Source: Clostridium sp. 1001275B_160808_H3
GTDB taxonomy: Bacteria; Bacillota; Clostridia; Clostridiales; Clostridiaceae
Direction of reading: 5' to 3'
Assembly (NCBI RefSeq): GCF_015550425.1
Contig: NZ_JADNAT010000002.1
Span: 199,100 to 263,099 of the forward strand
Length of the DNA stretch: 64,000 bases
Shown here: piece after piece, positions 38,375 through 48,540 of the stretch
Numbering within the stretch: the stretch's first letter is position 1
Layout of the letters: each line of letters begins with the position of its first letter
Position numbers and translations under genes: made by a program
Notes under the pieces: model-generated
What the model saw: only the letters and a program-made list of their open reading frames with translations
Told to the model about the DNA's origin: nothing
The model's database searches: none

Positions 38375-40567
38375 ATGGGTATTAGATTTATAGAAAAGTA
38401 TAATGTATTTAAGCTTGACTCAAAAGATACATCGTATATTATTTCTATTGTAGATGAAGAAAAATTTTTAGGACATGTTTATTTTGGTAAAAAAGTAATT
38501 GATGAAGATATAAACTATTTGATGAGGATTGAAGAGCCACCATATATTCCATCTAAAAATAATAGAGATAGAGTATCCTTTTATGATAGTTTCCCTTTTG
38601 AATACTCAACTCATGGAATCGGAGACTTTAGAGAATCATCAATAAGGGTTAAGGATAAGAATGGACATTCAGAAGTAAAGCTTGAATATAAATCACATGA
38701 AATTTATAAAGGGAAAAGAGAGCTTAAAGGGTTACCTGCTACATTTGGAAATGAAAATGAGTGTACAAGCCTTGAAATAACTTGTGTAGATACATATTTA
38801 GATTTACAAGTTGTACTTGTTTATACTACTTTTGAGAATTTAGATGTTATTACAAGAAGTGTAAAAGTTAAAAACCTAAGTGAAGGTGAAATTAATTTAA
38901 CAAAGGTATTATCTACCTGCATTGATTTTGATGGTATGGATTATGATATGATATCACTTCATGGATCTTGGGCTAGAGAAAGGCATGTACAAAGAAAGAA
39001 AATTGGTTATGGAAAACAAGTTGTATCAACTATAAGAGGAGAATCAAGTCATCAAGATAATCCATTTATAGCATTATTAGATAGCAAAGCAACAGATGAT
39101 TATGGAAATGTATATGGATTTAATTTTGTTTATTCAGGAAATTTCTTTTCACAAATTGAAGGATGCCAATTTAATACAACTAGAGTTGTAATGGGAATAA
39201 ATCCAGAAGGTTTTAATTGGATATTAAATAAGAATGAAGAATTTACAGCACCTGAAGTAGTTATGGTTTATTCAAATGAAGGTATAGGAAAGATGACAAG
39301 AACCTTCCATGATCTATATAGGAATCATTTAATAAGAGGCGAATATAAAGATAAAAAGCGCCCAATATTAATAAACAATTGGGAAGCAACTTATTTTGAT
39401 TTTAATACAGAAAAACTGTTATCTATTGCAAAAGAAGCATCTAAGTTAGGAATAGAAATGCTTGTTATGGATGACGGCTGGTTTGGGAAGCGTAATGCTG
39501 ATAATTCATCATTAGGAGATTGGTTTGTAAATGAAAACAAAATAAATGGCGGGCTTAAAAATTTAGTTGATGAAGTGAACAAACTTGGTATGGAGTTTGG
39601 AATATGGGTTGAACCAGAAATGATATCAGGAGACTCAGAGCTATTTAGAAAACATCCAGATTGGTGTATTAAGATACCAGGTCGTGAGCCTGCATTATGT
39701 AGGGAACAATATGTATTAGATTTATCAAGAAAAGAAATAGTAGATTATATATATAATAGTATAAAAGAAGTTTTATCTAGTGCAAATATAACTTATGTGA
39801 AATGGGATATGAATAGGCAACTAACAGACTTGGGAAGCCTTGGATTAAAGTCAGAAAACCAAGGAGAATTATTCCATAGATATGTTTTGGCAGTATATGA
39901 TATGATGGATAGATTAACTAAAGATTTTCCACATATTTTATTAGAAAACTGTTCTGGTGGAGGGGCAAGGTTTGATCCTGGAATGCTTTATTATAGTCCT
40001 CAAATTTGGTGTTCAGATGATACTGATGCAATTGAAAGATTGAAAATACAAGAGGGAACAGCTATGGTATATCCACTTTCAGCTATAGGTGCGCATGTTA
40101 GTGATTGTCCAAATCATACAGTTGGAAGAACTACACCTTTTGAAACTAGAGGCTATGTAGCTTTGGCTGGTACTTTTGGATACGAGCTTGATGTAACAAG
40201 AATCCCACAAGAAGATAGAGATATGATCCCAAAACAAATAGAAATGTATCACAAGTATAATGACTTAGTAAGAACTGGTGACTATTATAGAATAGAAAAC
40301 TTTTCTGAAAATAATTCTTTTGATTCTTGGTCAGTAGTTTCTAAAGATAAGAGTGAAGTTTTAGTAACTTGTGTGCAAGTTTTTGGAAGACCAAATTACC
40401 ATAGCAGAAGAATAAAATTAAAAGGATTACTAGAAGATAGATTCTATAAAAGTGAAGAAACTGGAAAAATTATTTCTGGTGGAGCATTAATGAATGCTGG
40501 AATTAATTTAACTAATTTACATGGAGATTTCAAAGGTAAATTAATTCATTTAAAACTTGTAAAGTAG
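38375..40567 (+). CDS. alpha-galactosidase, glycoside hydrolase family 36
   Basis: Hydrolyses terminal alpha-galactose from melibiose or raffinose-type sugars. A 730-residue GH36 enzyme: N-terminal beta-domain (about 1-330), barrel (about 335-650) with WEATYFDFN, the nucleophile Asp in YVKWDMNR, CSGGGARFDPGML and the acid/base in SDDTDA, and a C-terminal beta sandwich. No signal peptide, so intracellular. No dedicated transporter adjoins it; the YesMN and binding-protein genes lie downstream, convergent. Confidence 0.9.
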   Translation: MGIRFIEKYNVFKLDSKDTSYIISIVDEEKFLGHVYFGKKVIDEDINYLMRIEEPPYIPSKNNRDRVSFYDSFPFEYSTHGIGDFRESSIRVKDKNGHSEVKLEYKSHEIYKGKRELKGLPATFGNENECTSLEITCVDTYLDLQVVLVYTTFENLDVITRSVKVKNLSEGEINLTKVLSTCIDFDGMDYDMISLHGSWARERHVQRKKIGYGKQVVSTIRGESSHQDNPFIALLDSKATDDYGNVYGFNFVYSGNFFSQIEGCQFNTTRVVMGINPEGFNWILNKNEEFTAPEVVMVYSNEGIGKMTRTFHDLYRNHLIRGEYKDKKRPILINNWEATYFDFNTEKLLSIAKEASKLGIEMLVMDDGWFGKRNADNSSLGDWFVNENKINGGLKNLVDEVNKLGMEFGIWVEPEMISGDSELFRKHPDWCIKIPGREPALCREQYVLDLSRKEIVDYIYNSIKEVLSSANITYVKWDMNRQLTDLGSLGLKSENQGELFHRYVLAVYDMMDRLTKDFPHILLENCSGGGARFDPGMLYYSPQIWCSDDTDAIERLKIQEGTAMVYPLSAIGAHVSDCPNHTVGRTTPFETRGYVALAGTFGYELDVTRIPQEDRDMIPKQIEMYHKYNDLVRTGDYYRIENFSENNSFDSWSVVSKDKSEVLVTCVQVFGRPNYHSRRIKLKGLLEDRFYKSEETGKIISGGALMNAGINLTNLHGDFKGKLIHLKLVK

Positions 40568-40597
40568 TGAAAATATAGTATATAAGTTAACTATAAT

Positions 40598-40644
40598 AAA
40601 TTCCACAGTGTAAAAATAAGATGTTTATACTGTGGAATTTTTAT
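40598..40644. terminator. bidirectional terminator
   Basis: A 17-bp stem AAATTCCACAGTGTAAA with its complement (40624-40640) between convergent genes; T-tract on the plus side and A-rich on the other. Confidence 0.8.
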
Positions 40645-42411
40645 TTATTTTATTATATAAGGTAATGTTAGTACCATTGAGGTACCCTTGCCATATACGC
40701 TAAATATTTCAAGTCCGTAGTCTTTCCCATAATTAAGTTTTAGTCTACGATTTATATTTCTTAATGCTATGCTACTGAATTTATTATTTTTATCATTAAT
40801 ATAATCATTTAAATCCTTCAAATTTTCATCTTCAATGCCTATGCCATTATCAGATATTGTTAATAATAAATTATTATCTATATGATGACCTTGAATTATT
40901 ATTTTCCCATTACTATCACATTTACTTAATCCGTGGTAAATAGCATTTTCAATTAGTGGTTGAATTATCATCTTAATTATTTCACAATTGAGTAATTCTT
41001 CGGGGATAATATTTTCTATTGTAAAAAGCTGATCAAATCTTATTTTTTGTAAGTAAATATAATTATCTATTATTTCCATTTCTTGATTTAGCTTTACTGT
41101 ATTAATTTTTCTATTCATGCTATATCTTATTATTGAACCAAAGTATTCTGCCATAGTTGAGGTTTCTAAATCATCATTAATTTCCGCCATCATATGAATT
41201 GATTCTAAAGTGTTATATATAAAATGAGGATTGATTTGATTTTGAAGCTGGCGAAGCTCTAATTCCTTTTGCTCTATTTGATTCTTATAGTTTATATTTA
41301 TTAAACTATTAATACGACCTTTCATGTCATTATACGAATTAACAAGTTTACCAATCTCATCATCTTTATCATATCTAAAGTTTTTATTTAAATTATTTTC
41401 TATAGAGTTTGAAGACATATTGTTTATAAGATACTGTATTGGATTAAAAATTCTTTTTGTAAAGAATAGATACAGTATTATTGATGAAATTAGAAAAAAT
41501 AGTATGTTAGTAATTAAAAAGATAATGTATAAATTATCTAGTTTAAATGCATCTTTCTTTGGTATTTTATTAATTACTATCCAATTTGAAATATTAACTG
41601 GATTAGAACAAATAACATAAGGTGCATCTTCATATATATAATTTATTGACGGCTCAGAACTATTAAAATTTACTTTGTCAAAATAGTTGAATTCTGATTC
41701 TTCTTTATTTGTTGATAGAATTAAATCACCACTAGAACTATAAATTGAGATAGCTTCATTATTAAATGGTAAATCATAGTTTAATATATTATTAAACTCT
41801 TCAGTTGATAAAGTAACTAAAAGCATCCCTGTAATTTGGTTTGTATTAATATCTATTATTTTTCGTGTAAGAAGTATAAGATTTTTACCTTTTGAATAGT
41901 CTATATCGAAAATACTACTAGAATTAATATTTGCAAAAATTGAAGTAGCAGAAGATGAACTTAAACTTTCTTGAAACCAATTTTCATTAAGTGGATTTAT
42001 AAGTTTATAGTGAGAACTGTTTCTGCTTGCAAATGCACCCATGCCTTTTAAATCATAAATATAAGCTCCACTTATATAATTATTTTGAATTAGCATCATT
42101 TCACAAAGATATTTTAAGTAGTTATAATGTGATATTTGAAAATTTTCAGTATCTCTCAATGTCTGATGCAACGTACTTATTTCTGGTATAAGTAAAGGAT
42201 ATTTAGAAACATCAGAAATAGTGTTTATTTTTTCTTCTATTTGGTTACTAAAGCTAATATTGAAGTTTTTTATTAATTTTTCAGTTTTGTTAAATTCATA
42301 CTTTGAATAAGAATATAAATTAAAAGTAGTAACAAGTAAAAAGATTAAATAAAGACAAGTAAAAATAATTAGAGTTAACTTTTTTATAGATAAATTTTTA
42401 TAAGAAAACAT
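40645..42411 (-). CDS. sensor histidine kinase, YesM type
   Basis: A 588-residue membrane kinase. Order: N-terminal membrane segment (about 10-32), extracellular sensor of dCache-like length (about 33-290), second membrane segment (about 293-318), HAMP (about 320-370), His-kinase domain with phospho-His in QINPHFIYNTL (about 395), and HATPase (ENAIYHGL, DNGIGI). It is divergent from its response regulator, and an orphan binding protein follows that, suggesting sensing of a sugar, possibly through that protein. Confidence 0.9.
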   Translation of the reverse strand: MFSYKNLSIKKLTLIIFTCLYLIFLLVTTFNLYSYSKYEFNKTEKLIKNFNISFSNQIEEKINTISDVSKYPLLIPEISTLHQTLRDTENFQISHYNYLKYLCEMMLIQNNYISGAYIYDLKGMGAFASRNSSHYKLINPLNENWFQESLSSSSATSIFANINSSSIFDIDYSKGKNLILLTRKIIDINTNQITGMLLVTLSTEEFNNILNYDLPFNNEAISIYSSSGDLILSTNKEESEFNYFDKVNFNSSEPSINYIYEDAPYVICSNPVNISNWIVINKIPKKDAFKLDNLYIIFLITNILFFLISSIILYLFFTKRIFNPIQYLINNMSSNSIENNLNKNFRYDKDDEIGKLVNSYNDMKGRINSLININYKNQIEQKELELRQLQNQINPHFIYNTLESIHMMAEINDDLETSTMAEYFGSIIRYSMNRKINTVKLNQEMEIIDNYIYLQKIRFDQLFTIENIIPEELLNCEIIKMIIQPLIENAIYHGLSKCDSNGKIIIQGHHIDNNLLLTISDNGIGIEDENLKDLNDYINDKNNKFSSIALRNINRRLKLNYGKDYGLEIFSVYGKGTSMVLTLPYIIK

Positions 42412-42540
42412 AATTTACACCTAACTTCTTTAAAAAGTATATATTTTATTTTATTAAAGTATAATTCTTCTAAAATGTAAACATTTAATATATAATAAAT
42501 ATATAATGAACTGAAAAAATATTCAATAGTAGGTGTAAAG

Positions 42541-43767
42541 ATGAAGATATTGATAGTAGATGATGATAAAATTATTAGATTAGGATTAAAGAAAATAATT
42601 AATAGGCTATTTCCAGAGTATGAAGTTTTATCAGAATTTCAGAATGGATTAGTAGCATTCGAATATCTAAGAAATAATAAAATAGATTTAGTTATAACTG
42701 ATATAAAAATGCCTATAATGACTGGAAGTGAGTTAATAGAAAAATCAGTAAGAGAGATAGACAATCCTCCATTATTTATTGTGCTAAGTGGATATGATGA
42801 ATTTACTTATGTAAGAGATACTATGAAATTTGGAGCGTTTAATTACTTATTAAAGCCTATTAAACAAGATGAATTAAAAAAAGTAATCTCTGAAGCAGAA
42901 GTTAAAATTAAAGAGAATACAAAGCAAGATAATATATTTAATAAATCAATAGAGATATTAAAAAAAGATTTTTTTAGACATATATTATTTTCAAATTCTG
43001 AATGGAATTATAGAAGCGATAAGTCCTTTTTAGAAGATATACAGCTTAATGAAAATTATATGTACAAGCTTATTATAGTCGAGAATGCAAAAAAACAAAA
43101 AGAATTATTGAAAAAATATATAAAAAATATTGTTACTAGATGTATCTATATTGAATATATATATTTTAATTTTGAAGGAAACTCATATATAGTGTTTTAT
43201 TTAGATATCACTAAAAGTGCTTTTGATGAAGGAGTAAACAATTACATTGAAAATGAGGTGAAAATATTTGTAGAGAAAAATATAAATGTCTATATAATGG
43301 AGCAAACTGATGAATTATATAAGTTAAAGGACCAATCAATAAGGTTTAGAAAAATTAGAAATACAATATATTATGAAAGTAAAGCAAGAAAATATTTATT
43401 AAAATTATCAGATGAAAATAAAGTTATTGAAGAAGAGAGTAATATTAATACAAATTTAACTGTTATAAAACTTGCTAAGCAATACATAATAAATAATTTT
43501 AATAAAAATATATCTCTTAAGGAGGTAGCAGATGAGGTTTTTTTAAGCCAAAATTATCTATCTGAATTATTTAAAAAAGAAGTTGGAGAAGGATTTTATG
43601 AATTTTTAACTGAATACAGGATAAAGATTGCAAAAGAATTATTGGTAACAACAAATTTAAAAGTTTATGAGATAGCAGTAAGGGTAGGGTATAATGATGC
43701 AATAACTTTTGGAAGGGCTTTTAAAAAAGTAACAGGATATACACCAAATAGCTTTAGAAATAATTAG
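42541..43767 (+). CDS. response regulator with AraC-type DNA-binding domain, YesN type
   Basis: A 408-residue regulator. Receiver domain (about 1-125) with phospho-Asp in VITDIKMP and Lys in LLKPIK; a central region of unknown fold; AraC/XylS HTH pair at the C-terminus (about 305-405, AVRVGYNDAITFGRAFKKVTGYTPNSF). It pairs with the divergent YesM-type kinase, the two leaders sharing GGTGTAAA near their starts. Downstream is the orphan binding protein gene. Confidence 0.92.
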   Translation: MKILIVDDDKIIRLGLKKIINRLFPEYEVLSEFQNGLVAFEYLRNNKIDLVITDIKMPIMTGSELIEKSVREIDNPPLFIVLSGYDEFTYVRDTMKFGAFNYLLKPIKQDELKKVISEAEVKIKENTKQDNIFNKSIEILKKDFFRHILFSNSEWNYRSDKSFLEDIQLNENYMYKLIIVENAKKQKELLKKYIKNIVTRCIYIEYIYFNFEGNSYIVFYLDITKSAFDEGVNNYIENEVKIFVEKNINVYIMEQTDELYKLKDQSIRFRKIRNTIYYESKARKYLLKLSDENKVIEEESNINTNLTVIKLAKQYIINNFNKNISLKEVADEVFLSQNYLSELFKKEVGEGFYEFLTEYRIKIAKELLVTTNLKVYEIAVRVGYNDAITFGRAFKKVTGYTPNSFRNN

Positions 43768-43798
43768 AATCCATTATTTTATGAAAGAGGTTAGGTCA

Positions 43799-45103
43799 AT
43801 GAAAAATAAAAAAATAAAGATTTCTATCATGGTAATCATGGCTATTATAACTACTTTTTTTGGAGTTAAAATTATTAAAGAAGATAAAGCTGAAGGGAAT
43901 ATTTTAAAAAATGAGAATAAAGAATTAGCGGGAGAAATAACATTTGTTAGTAATAGAATTGATAAAAAAGAAGAACTTAAAACTTTAATATCAGAGTTTG
44001 AGGAAGAGCATCCAAAGGTTAAGGTGAACTTAGAATTAATAGGAGATGCAGAAGAGATTCTTCAAAGAAGAGCTATGGTTCAAGAACTGCCAGATGTAAC
44101 TTTAATCCCTAGTGCTATAAAAGCAAGTGAATATTCTCAGTTTTTTTTGGATTTGGATGATTTAGGATTCACAGAAGATAATATATATAATTATAGCACC
44201 GGTATTGGTAGCGATGGTAAGCTTTACAACTTAACTACATCAATTTCATGGAACGGAATTATATATAATAAAAGCGTATTTAAAAAATTAAACATAAATG
44301 AACTCCCAAAGACTAATGAAGAATTTTTAAATTTATGTAAAGCTATAAAAGATAATAAAATAATCCCAATTGCATTAAACTATAAGCAAGTTTGGACTAT
44401 GAATACTTGGATAGATGTAGCACCATATTTATTCGATGTGAAACTTGAAAAAAATATAATCTTAAATAATGAGGATATTTTAAGTGACAATAGCGGGATT
44501 TTTAGAGCTTTAAATTTTGTAAGAAACATCTATCAAAATAATTATTGTGAAGACAATTTACTAAATTATGAATGGGAACAAAGTAAGGTAGACATTAAAA
44601 ATGGAAAAGTAGCTATGATATTTTGGAATTCAGATTTTAAATATCAACTAGAAGATATAGGAATGAATATGGATGATATAGGCATGTTTCCATTACCAGA
44701 TAGTAAATACATAAAAGTTTATGGAGATTATAAGATCGGAGTTGCTAAAAACACAAAATACCCAGAGTTATCAAAAGCATTCCTAAAGTTTTTATTTGAA
44801 GAAGATCGTTATGCAAATGCGGTAAATATATTATCTCCTTTGAAAGAAAACTTGAGAAACAGGGATTTAATAAAAGAGTTGGAAGCATATAATATTCCAA
44901 TAGATATACATGGTGATACTATAAAAAATCAAACAGAAGAAGATAGAAAGATTCGGGAATGGTATGAAACTTTAAGAAGATTATCAGGATTAGATTATTC
45001 TTTTGTTCAAGAGTATATTACAAGTTCAGATATAGAAAACTTAAGGGATCAAATGAATAACAAATGGAATGAGTTGGAGAGAAAATCTGAAAGCAATGAT
45101 TAA
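43799..45103 (+). CDS. orphan solute-binding protein, sugar type, without lipobox
   Basis: A 434-residue extracellular binding protein of the CUT1 sugar type (LISEFEEEHPKVKVNLE, then PLPDSKYIKVYGDYKIGVAKN). The N-terminus is a hydrophobic segment (about 7-24) but has no lipobox Cys, so it is probably held by an uncleaved anchor. ATG 43781 is open, but ATG 43799 lies after AAAGAGG. No permease or ATPase is nearby, and it is 31 bases after the YesN gene, suggesting a role in sensing for YesM rather than transport. Confidence 0.78.
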   Translation: MKNKKIKISIMVIMAIITTFFGVKIIKEDKAEGNILKNENKELAGEITFVSNRIDKKEELKTLISEFEEEHPKVKVNLELIGDAEEILQRRAMVQELPDVTLIPSAIKASEYSQFFLDLDDLGFTEDNIYNYSTGIGSDGKLYNLTTSISWNGIIYNKSVFKKLNINELPKTNEEFLNLCKAIKDNKIIPIALNYKQVWTMNTWIDVAPYLFDVKLEKNIILNNEDILSDNSGIFRALNFVRNIYQNNYCEDNLLNYEWEQSKVDIKNGKVAMIFWNSDFKYQLEDIGMNMDDIGMFPLPDSKYIKVYGDYKIGVAKNTKYPELSKAFLKFLFEEDRYANAVNILSPLKENLRNRDLIKELEAYNIPIDIHGDTIKNQTEEDRKIREWYETLRRLSGLDYSFVQEYITSSDIENLRDQMNNKWNELERKSESND

Positions 45104-45216
45104 AGATAGTATATTAATTATATTTACATATGTCTACTTTTATTAAAAAAATAGGAAGTATGGATAATAATAAATCAATTTAAATTACTAAGTATTTATA
45201 ATAATAATTGATTTAG

Positions 45217-45663
45217 TTATTCAATAACTTCCTCATTTCCTTCTTCATTTTTTTCTCCATTTTCTTCAGAGTTAGCTATTTCCGTAAAAGCTTCAAGCCT
45301 TAATGTGTTTGCATAAGTACTTAAGAGATAGGCGTTAGCTAACTTTATATATGGAGAAATATTAACATTTTCTTCCATATTATTTGTTCTTAAATTTCTA
45401 GAATAAACTCTTTTTATAGCTACGACCCATAAGAAAATATAGCCTAATAATACGAGTTGTTGACCTTGTAGTGTGATTTCAGCAGAAGCTACATCAGTAT
45501 TATTATTAGTTAATAAATCATGTATATCAACATTTGCAGCATATGCAAAAAAAGCATATCCTACTGAAAGAAATGTAGCGCCAGTTCGTTCGAGCTCTGC
45601 AAGGTTTATATCCAAGTTTTTTATAAACTCTTCAATATCATCAAATGAATCATTATTACTCAT
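45217..45663 (-). CDS. small membrane protein of unknown function
   Basis: A 148-residue protein, acidic at both ends, with two hydrophobic segments (about 29-45 and 70-86). I do not recognise the family. It has AGGTATA upstream of ATG 45663. An inverted repeat near 45172-45214 lies between it and the convergent binding-protein gene. Confidence 0.5.
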   Translation of the reverse strand: MSNNDSFDDIEEFIKNLDINLAELERTGATFLSVGYAFFAYAANVDIHDLLTNNNTDVASAEITLQGQQLVLLGYIFLWVVAIKRVYSRNLRTNNMEENVNISPYIKLANAYLLSTYANTLRLEAFTEIANSEENGEKNEEGNEEVIE

Positions 45664-45780
45664 ATAAAATATATACCTCCAATAAGAGTTCTAATTATTA
45701 TATGATATTGTATATAATTTTGAGTCATATTTTTTAATGTAAAAAAATAATATAGATATTTATTATTCGTAAGATAGTGC

Positions 45781-46119
45781 TTAGGGATTTCTATTGATAT
45801 TTGGATAATACTTTTCAGACCAGACTTCAAGCTCTTTTATAATTTTAGTAATTTCTTTTCCTTTTTCAGTTAAATAATATTCAACTTTAGGAGGAGTTTC
45901 ATCATAATTCATCTTAATAACTAACTCATCTATTTCAAGTTCTTTTAAATTTTCAGTTAATACTTTGTGACTTATTCCCTTTACAAAGCGTTGAAGTTCT
46001 AAAAATCTCTTTGGGCCATCATAAAGATGGCATAAAATAAGAGATTTCCATTTACCTCTTATAAAATCCATTGCAAAGTCTAGTAAGCATACATATTTCT
46101 TATTATTGTAATTTATCAT
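45781..46119 (-). CDS. HxlR family transcriptional regulator
   Basis: A 112-residue winged helix protein. Typical HxlR pattern: Cys at position 11, RGKWKSLIL near 21, LQRFVKGISHKVLTENLKEL and the wing PPKVEYYLTEKG. Many HxlR proteins sense aldehydes or redox state through the N-terminal Cys. No clear target gene is next to it, though a palindrome at 46413-46427 upstream is a candidate site. Confidence 0.87.
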   Translation of the reverse strand: MINYNNKKYVCLLDFAMDFIRGKWKSLILCHLYDGPKRFLELQRFVKGISHKVLTENLKELEIDELVIKMNYDETPPKVEYYLTEKGKEITKIIKELEVWSEKYYPNINRNP

Positions 46120-46389
46120 AATGCGGTACCTTCCTAGAATATTTTAAATAAATTTATACTTTATTTAAAATGAGATGTTTTATATTATATAAGAAAAAAT
46201 TTTCAATTGCAACAAATGTAAACTGAAGAAAATTTGTAGAAGAACAGATTAAAATCAGAAGAAAATAGAAAAATTACTATTTTAGCTATAAAAAATAATA
46301 GTAATAGATATTTAACTAAGATTGAGAATTTAAATAGATAAAAAAGAAAGTATTATTAAGAAAAGATATATGATTATATAAAAATAACA

Positions 46390-46427
46390 TTGACTACAGA
46401 AATAGACAATGTTAGAATAATATTCTA
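46390..46427 (+). promoter_or_regulatory. promoter with 7-1-7 palindrome ahead of the DUF6323 gene
   Basis: TTGACT (46390-46395), 17-base spacer, TAGAAT (46413-46418). The -10 overlaps TAGAATAATATTCTA (46413-46427), a perfect 7-1-7 palindrome of the PerR-like or HxlR-like type. A further TAACATTG/CAATGTTA repeat (46385-46414) covers the promoter. The rest of the 397-base intergenic region is AT-rich and featureless. Confidence 0.55.
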
Positions 46428-46516
46428 CTATATTATTTATTAGTATATATAATTAAATCATATCATATTCAAAAAAGAAAGTCAATATAAAAATAAAAAG
46501 TTTTGGAGGTTATTTT

Positions 46517-46987
46517 ATGGAAAATAATATTATATCTATTCCAGATTCCTATATAAATAAACAAACTTTTTTAGAAATTCAAAAATGTAATGATGAAACT
46601 CTACACTACGGATTAAAACTTTCAGAAGAGGATATAAAAATAATTTTAGAAACTAGAAAAGAATCACTTATTAAAACTGGAAGAGTAGAATTTAGTGGAG
46701 GATTAATTCAAAAAATTATACTAGCATTTTGTGATTCCCCTTATATTTCTCAATATAATTATATCGAAACAATAGATGATATAATAGAAGCCTTTTATTA
46801 TTATAAAAATGAGACTATGGATGAAATAGGTGATGATGAATTAATAAACTTAATGAAGAATTATTTTGATAATGAATGTCAAGGGTCATTAGACCTTCTA
46901 AAATATAAATATCTAGATAATATTGCCCACAATATAAAATATGGAGTGGCTGACTATTTTAATATGGATGAAGATGAGGATAAGTAA
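46517..46987 (+). CDS. DUF6323 family protein
   Basis: A 156-residue protein of unknown function that I place in the DUF6323 family from memory (PDSYINKQTFLEIQKCN start and LILAF.DSPYI). No membrane segments; acidic C-terminus (DEDEDK). Its stop codon overlaps the next start by one base, so the two are tightly coupled. GGAGG lies upstream. Confidence 0.65.
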   Translation: MENNIISIPDSYINKQTFLEIQKCNDETLHYGLKLSEEDIKIILETRKESLIKTGRVEFSGGLIQKIILAFCDSPYISQYNYIETIDDIIEAFYYYKNETMDEIGDDELINLMKNYFDNECQGSLDLLKYKYLDNIAHNIKYGVADYFNMDEDEDK

Positions 46988-48345
46988 TGAGTAATTTAAT
47001 TATAAATAATAAAGAAGGAGCAGATGAAATATTAAATCAAGAGAATTATTTCCAATCTTTATTACAATATTCATATAATAACAATTTATTAGATAAAGAA
47101 GATTTTGAAAAAGTACAAATTCAAATTATGAATATTTTAAAAGATATTGTAACTTATTATACAATGGATTCAAGTTCATCTGTTAGGGTTGAGGTAGCAG
47201 AAAGCTTATTATCGTCAATATATTATACAATTAGTTTATTTATAAAGAATAACTCTAATGCTAATGAAGCTATAAAGATACTCAAAGAAGAAAGTATCAA
47301 GGAAATATTCAACAAAGGTGAAAAATTATTGAGAGTTAAATTTGATGATTGCATATCTTTATTAAGTAGTGTACAAAAAACAAAATTAATAATAAAAAAT
47401 TATGCTTATAATGACACTATTGATTATGGAATTCCACTGTTTTTTAAAAAATATGATATTAGATATGGAAGTCATGAAACTCCAGGATCTATAGATTATC
47501 CATTATCTAATGATAATATGAATTTAGTAGGTATTGAATATATAGAGAACTATTTAAAGAAACTAAATTTAGAAAACAAGTTTTGTTCTAACTTCAATAC
47601 AATAGAAATAGAAGATTTATTAAATGGATATGATAAAAAATCATATCATCTATTAATTAATATTTTTGATTTAGTATTAACAAATTCTATTGGTTCTGTT
47701 TTCTTAAATAAAGAAGCTAGTAATTTAAGAATAACACCATATGAAAAGTTATATCTTAAAGAGAGGTTTATAAATTTATCAGAGAAAGAAATAAAAAAAG
47801 AAATATTATTAGCAGTAGAAAGAATTTGTATTGAATTTTTAATCGATGCAGATGATTTAGATTTAGTTAACTATTTAAATAATGCCTCTGTAAAAATTTC
47901 TCATGAACTTAATAGAGATATAAATCAAATTGATAGAATATTCATCACTCCTAATAATGAAAAAGAAAAAACTATAAAATATCAAGATAGAAAAAGTGTT
48001 GAAAATAGTATATTTAGAAATATTTCTGAAGAAGTTAGAACTTGTAGTAATGTAGAGGATAAAATAAAAATTATTAAAGAGGACATTCATAGTTTAACTG
48101 ATTTGGTAGATTTACTAGGGGCAGATTGTATATTTGAGTATGAGTTTACTGAAGTCTTTAAAGCTTTAGATGATTTTGAAATTGCTTTATTAATTAAGTA
48201 TTTGCCGAGAGATAAAGATGTAGAAAGTGATTATGGAACTGAAAGTGAAAAGGAATGGCATGAAAAATTATTGAGATTTATTGATAGCTTAGATGAAATA
48301 AAAAGAAGAAATATTTTGAGGTTATCCAGTAAGTTTGAAATATAA
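46987..48345 (+). CDS. DUF6179 family protein
   Basis: A 452-residue mostly helical protein placed in DUF6179 from memory. The first about 350 residues are a helical region with no recognised catalytic motif; the C-terminal about 80 are acidic. It is translationally coupled to the DUF6323 gene, and the two families are known to occur as a pair in Firmicutes. Function unknown. Confidence 0.65.
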   Translation: MSNLIINNKEGADEILNQENYFQSLLQYSYNNNLLDKEDFEKVQIQIMNILKDIVTYYTMDSSSSVRVEVAESLLSSIYYTISLFIKNNSNANEAIKILKEESIKEIFNKGEKLLRVKFDDCISLLSSVQKTKLIIKNYAYNDTIDYGIPLFFKKYDIRYGSHETPGSIDYPLSNDNMNLVGIEYIENYLKKLNLENKFCSNFNTIEIEDLLNGYDKKSYHLLINIFDLVLTNSIGSVFLNKEASNLRITPYEKLYLKERFINLSEKEIKKEILLAVERICIEFLIDADDLDLVNYLNNASVKISHELNRDINQIDRIFITPNNEKEKTIKYQDRKSVENSIFRNISEEVRTCSNVEDKIKIIKEDIHSLTDLVDLLGADCIFEYEFTEVFKALDDFEIALLIKYLPRDKDVESDYGTESEKEWHEKLLRFIDSLDEIKRRNILRLSSKFEI

Positions 48346-48374
48346 AGCAGATGGTACATGAGCTTATTAATCTT

Positions 48375-48442
48375 AGAATGTAAAAATAGAAGATATAGTA
48401 GTATTTATTACTAAGATATCTTCATTTTATATTCTTATTTTT
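48375..48442 (+). terminator. intrinsic terminator after the DUF6179 gene
   Basis: A long stem (about 20 bp with a small bulge, 48375-48396 with 48416-48435) ending in TTATTTTT. Confidence 0.7.
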
Positions 48443-48540
48443 AACTGTATCATAGCAGACTTTAATTTTATAACATATAATTATAAGAAAAGTGTTAATA
48501 TTGTTAATAAATGAAATAGTTCATAGAAGGAGATGATAAT

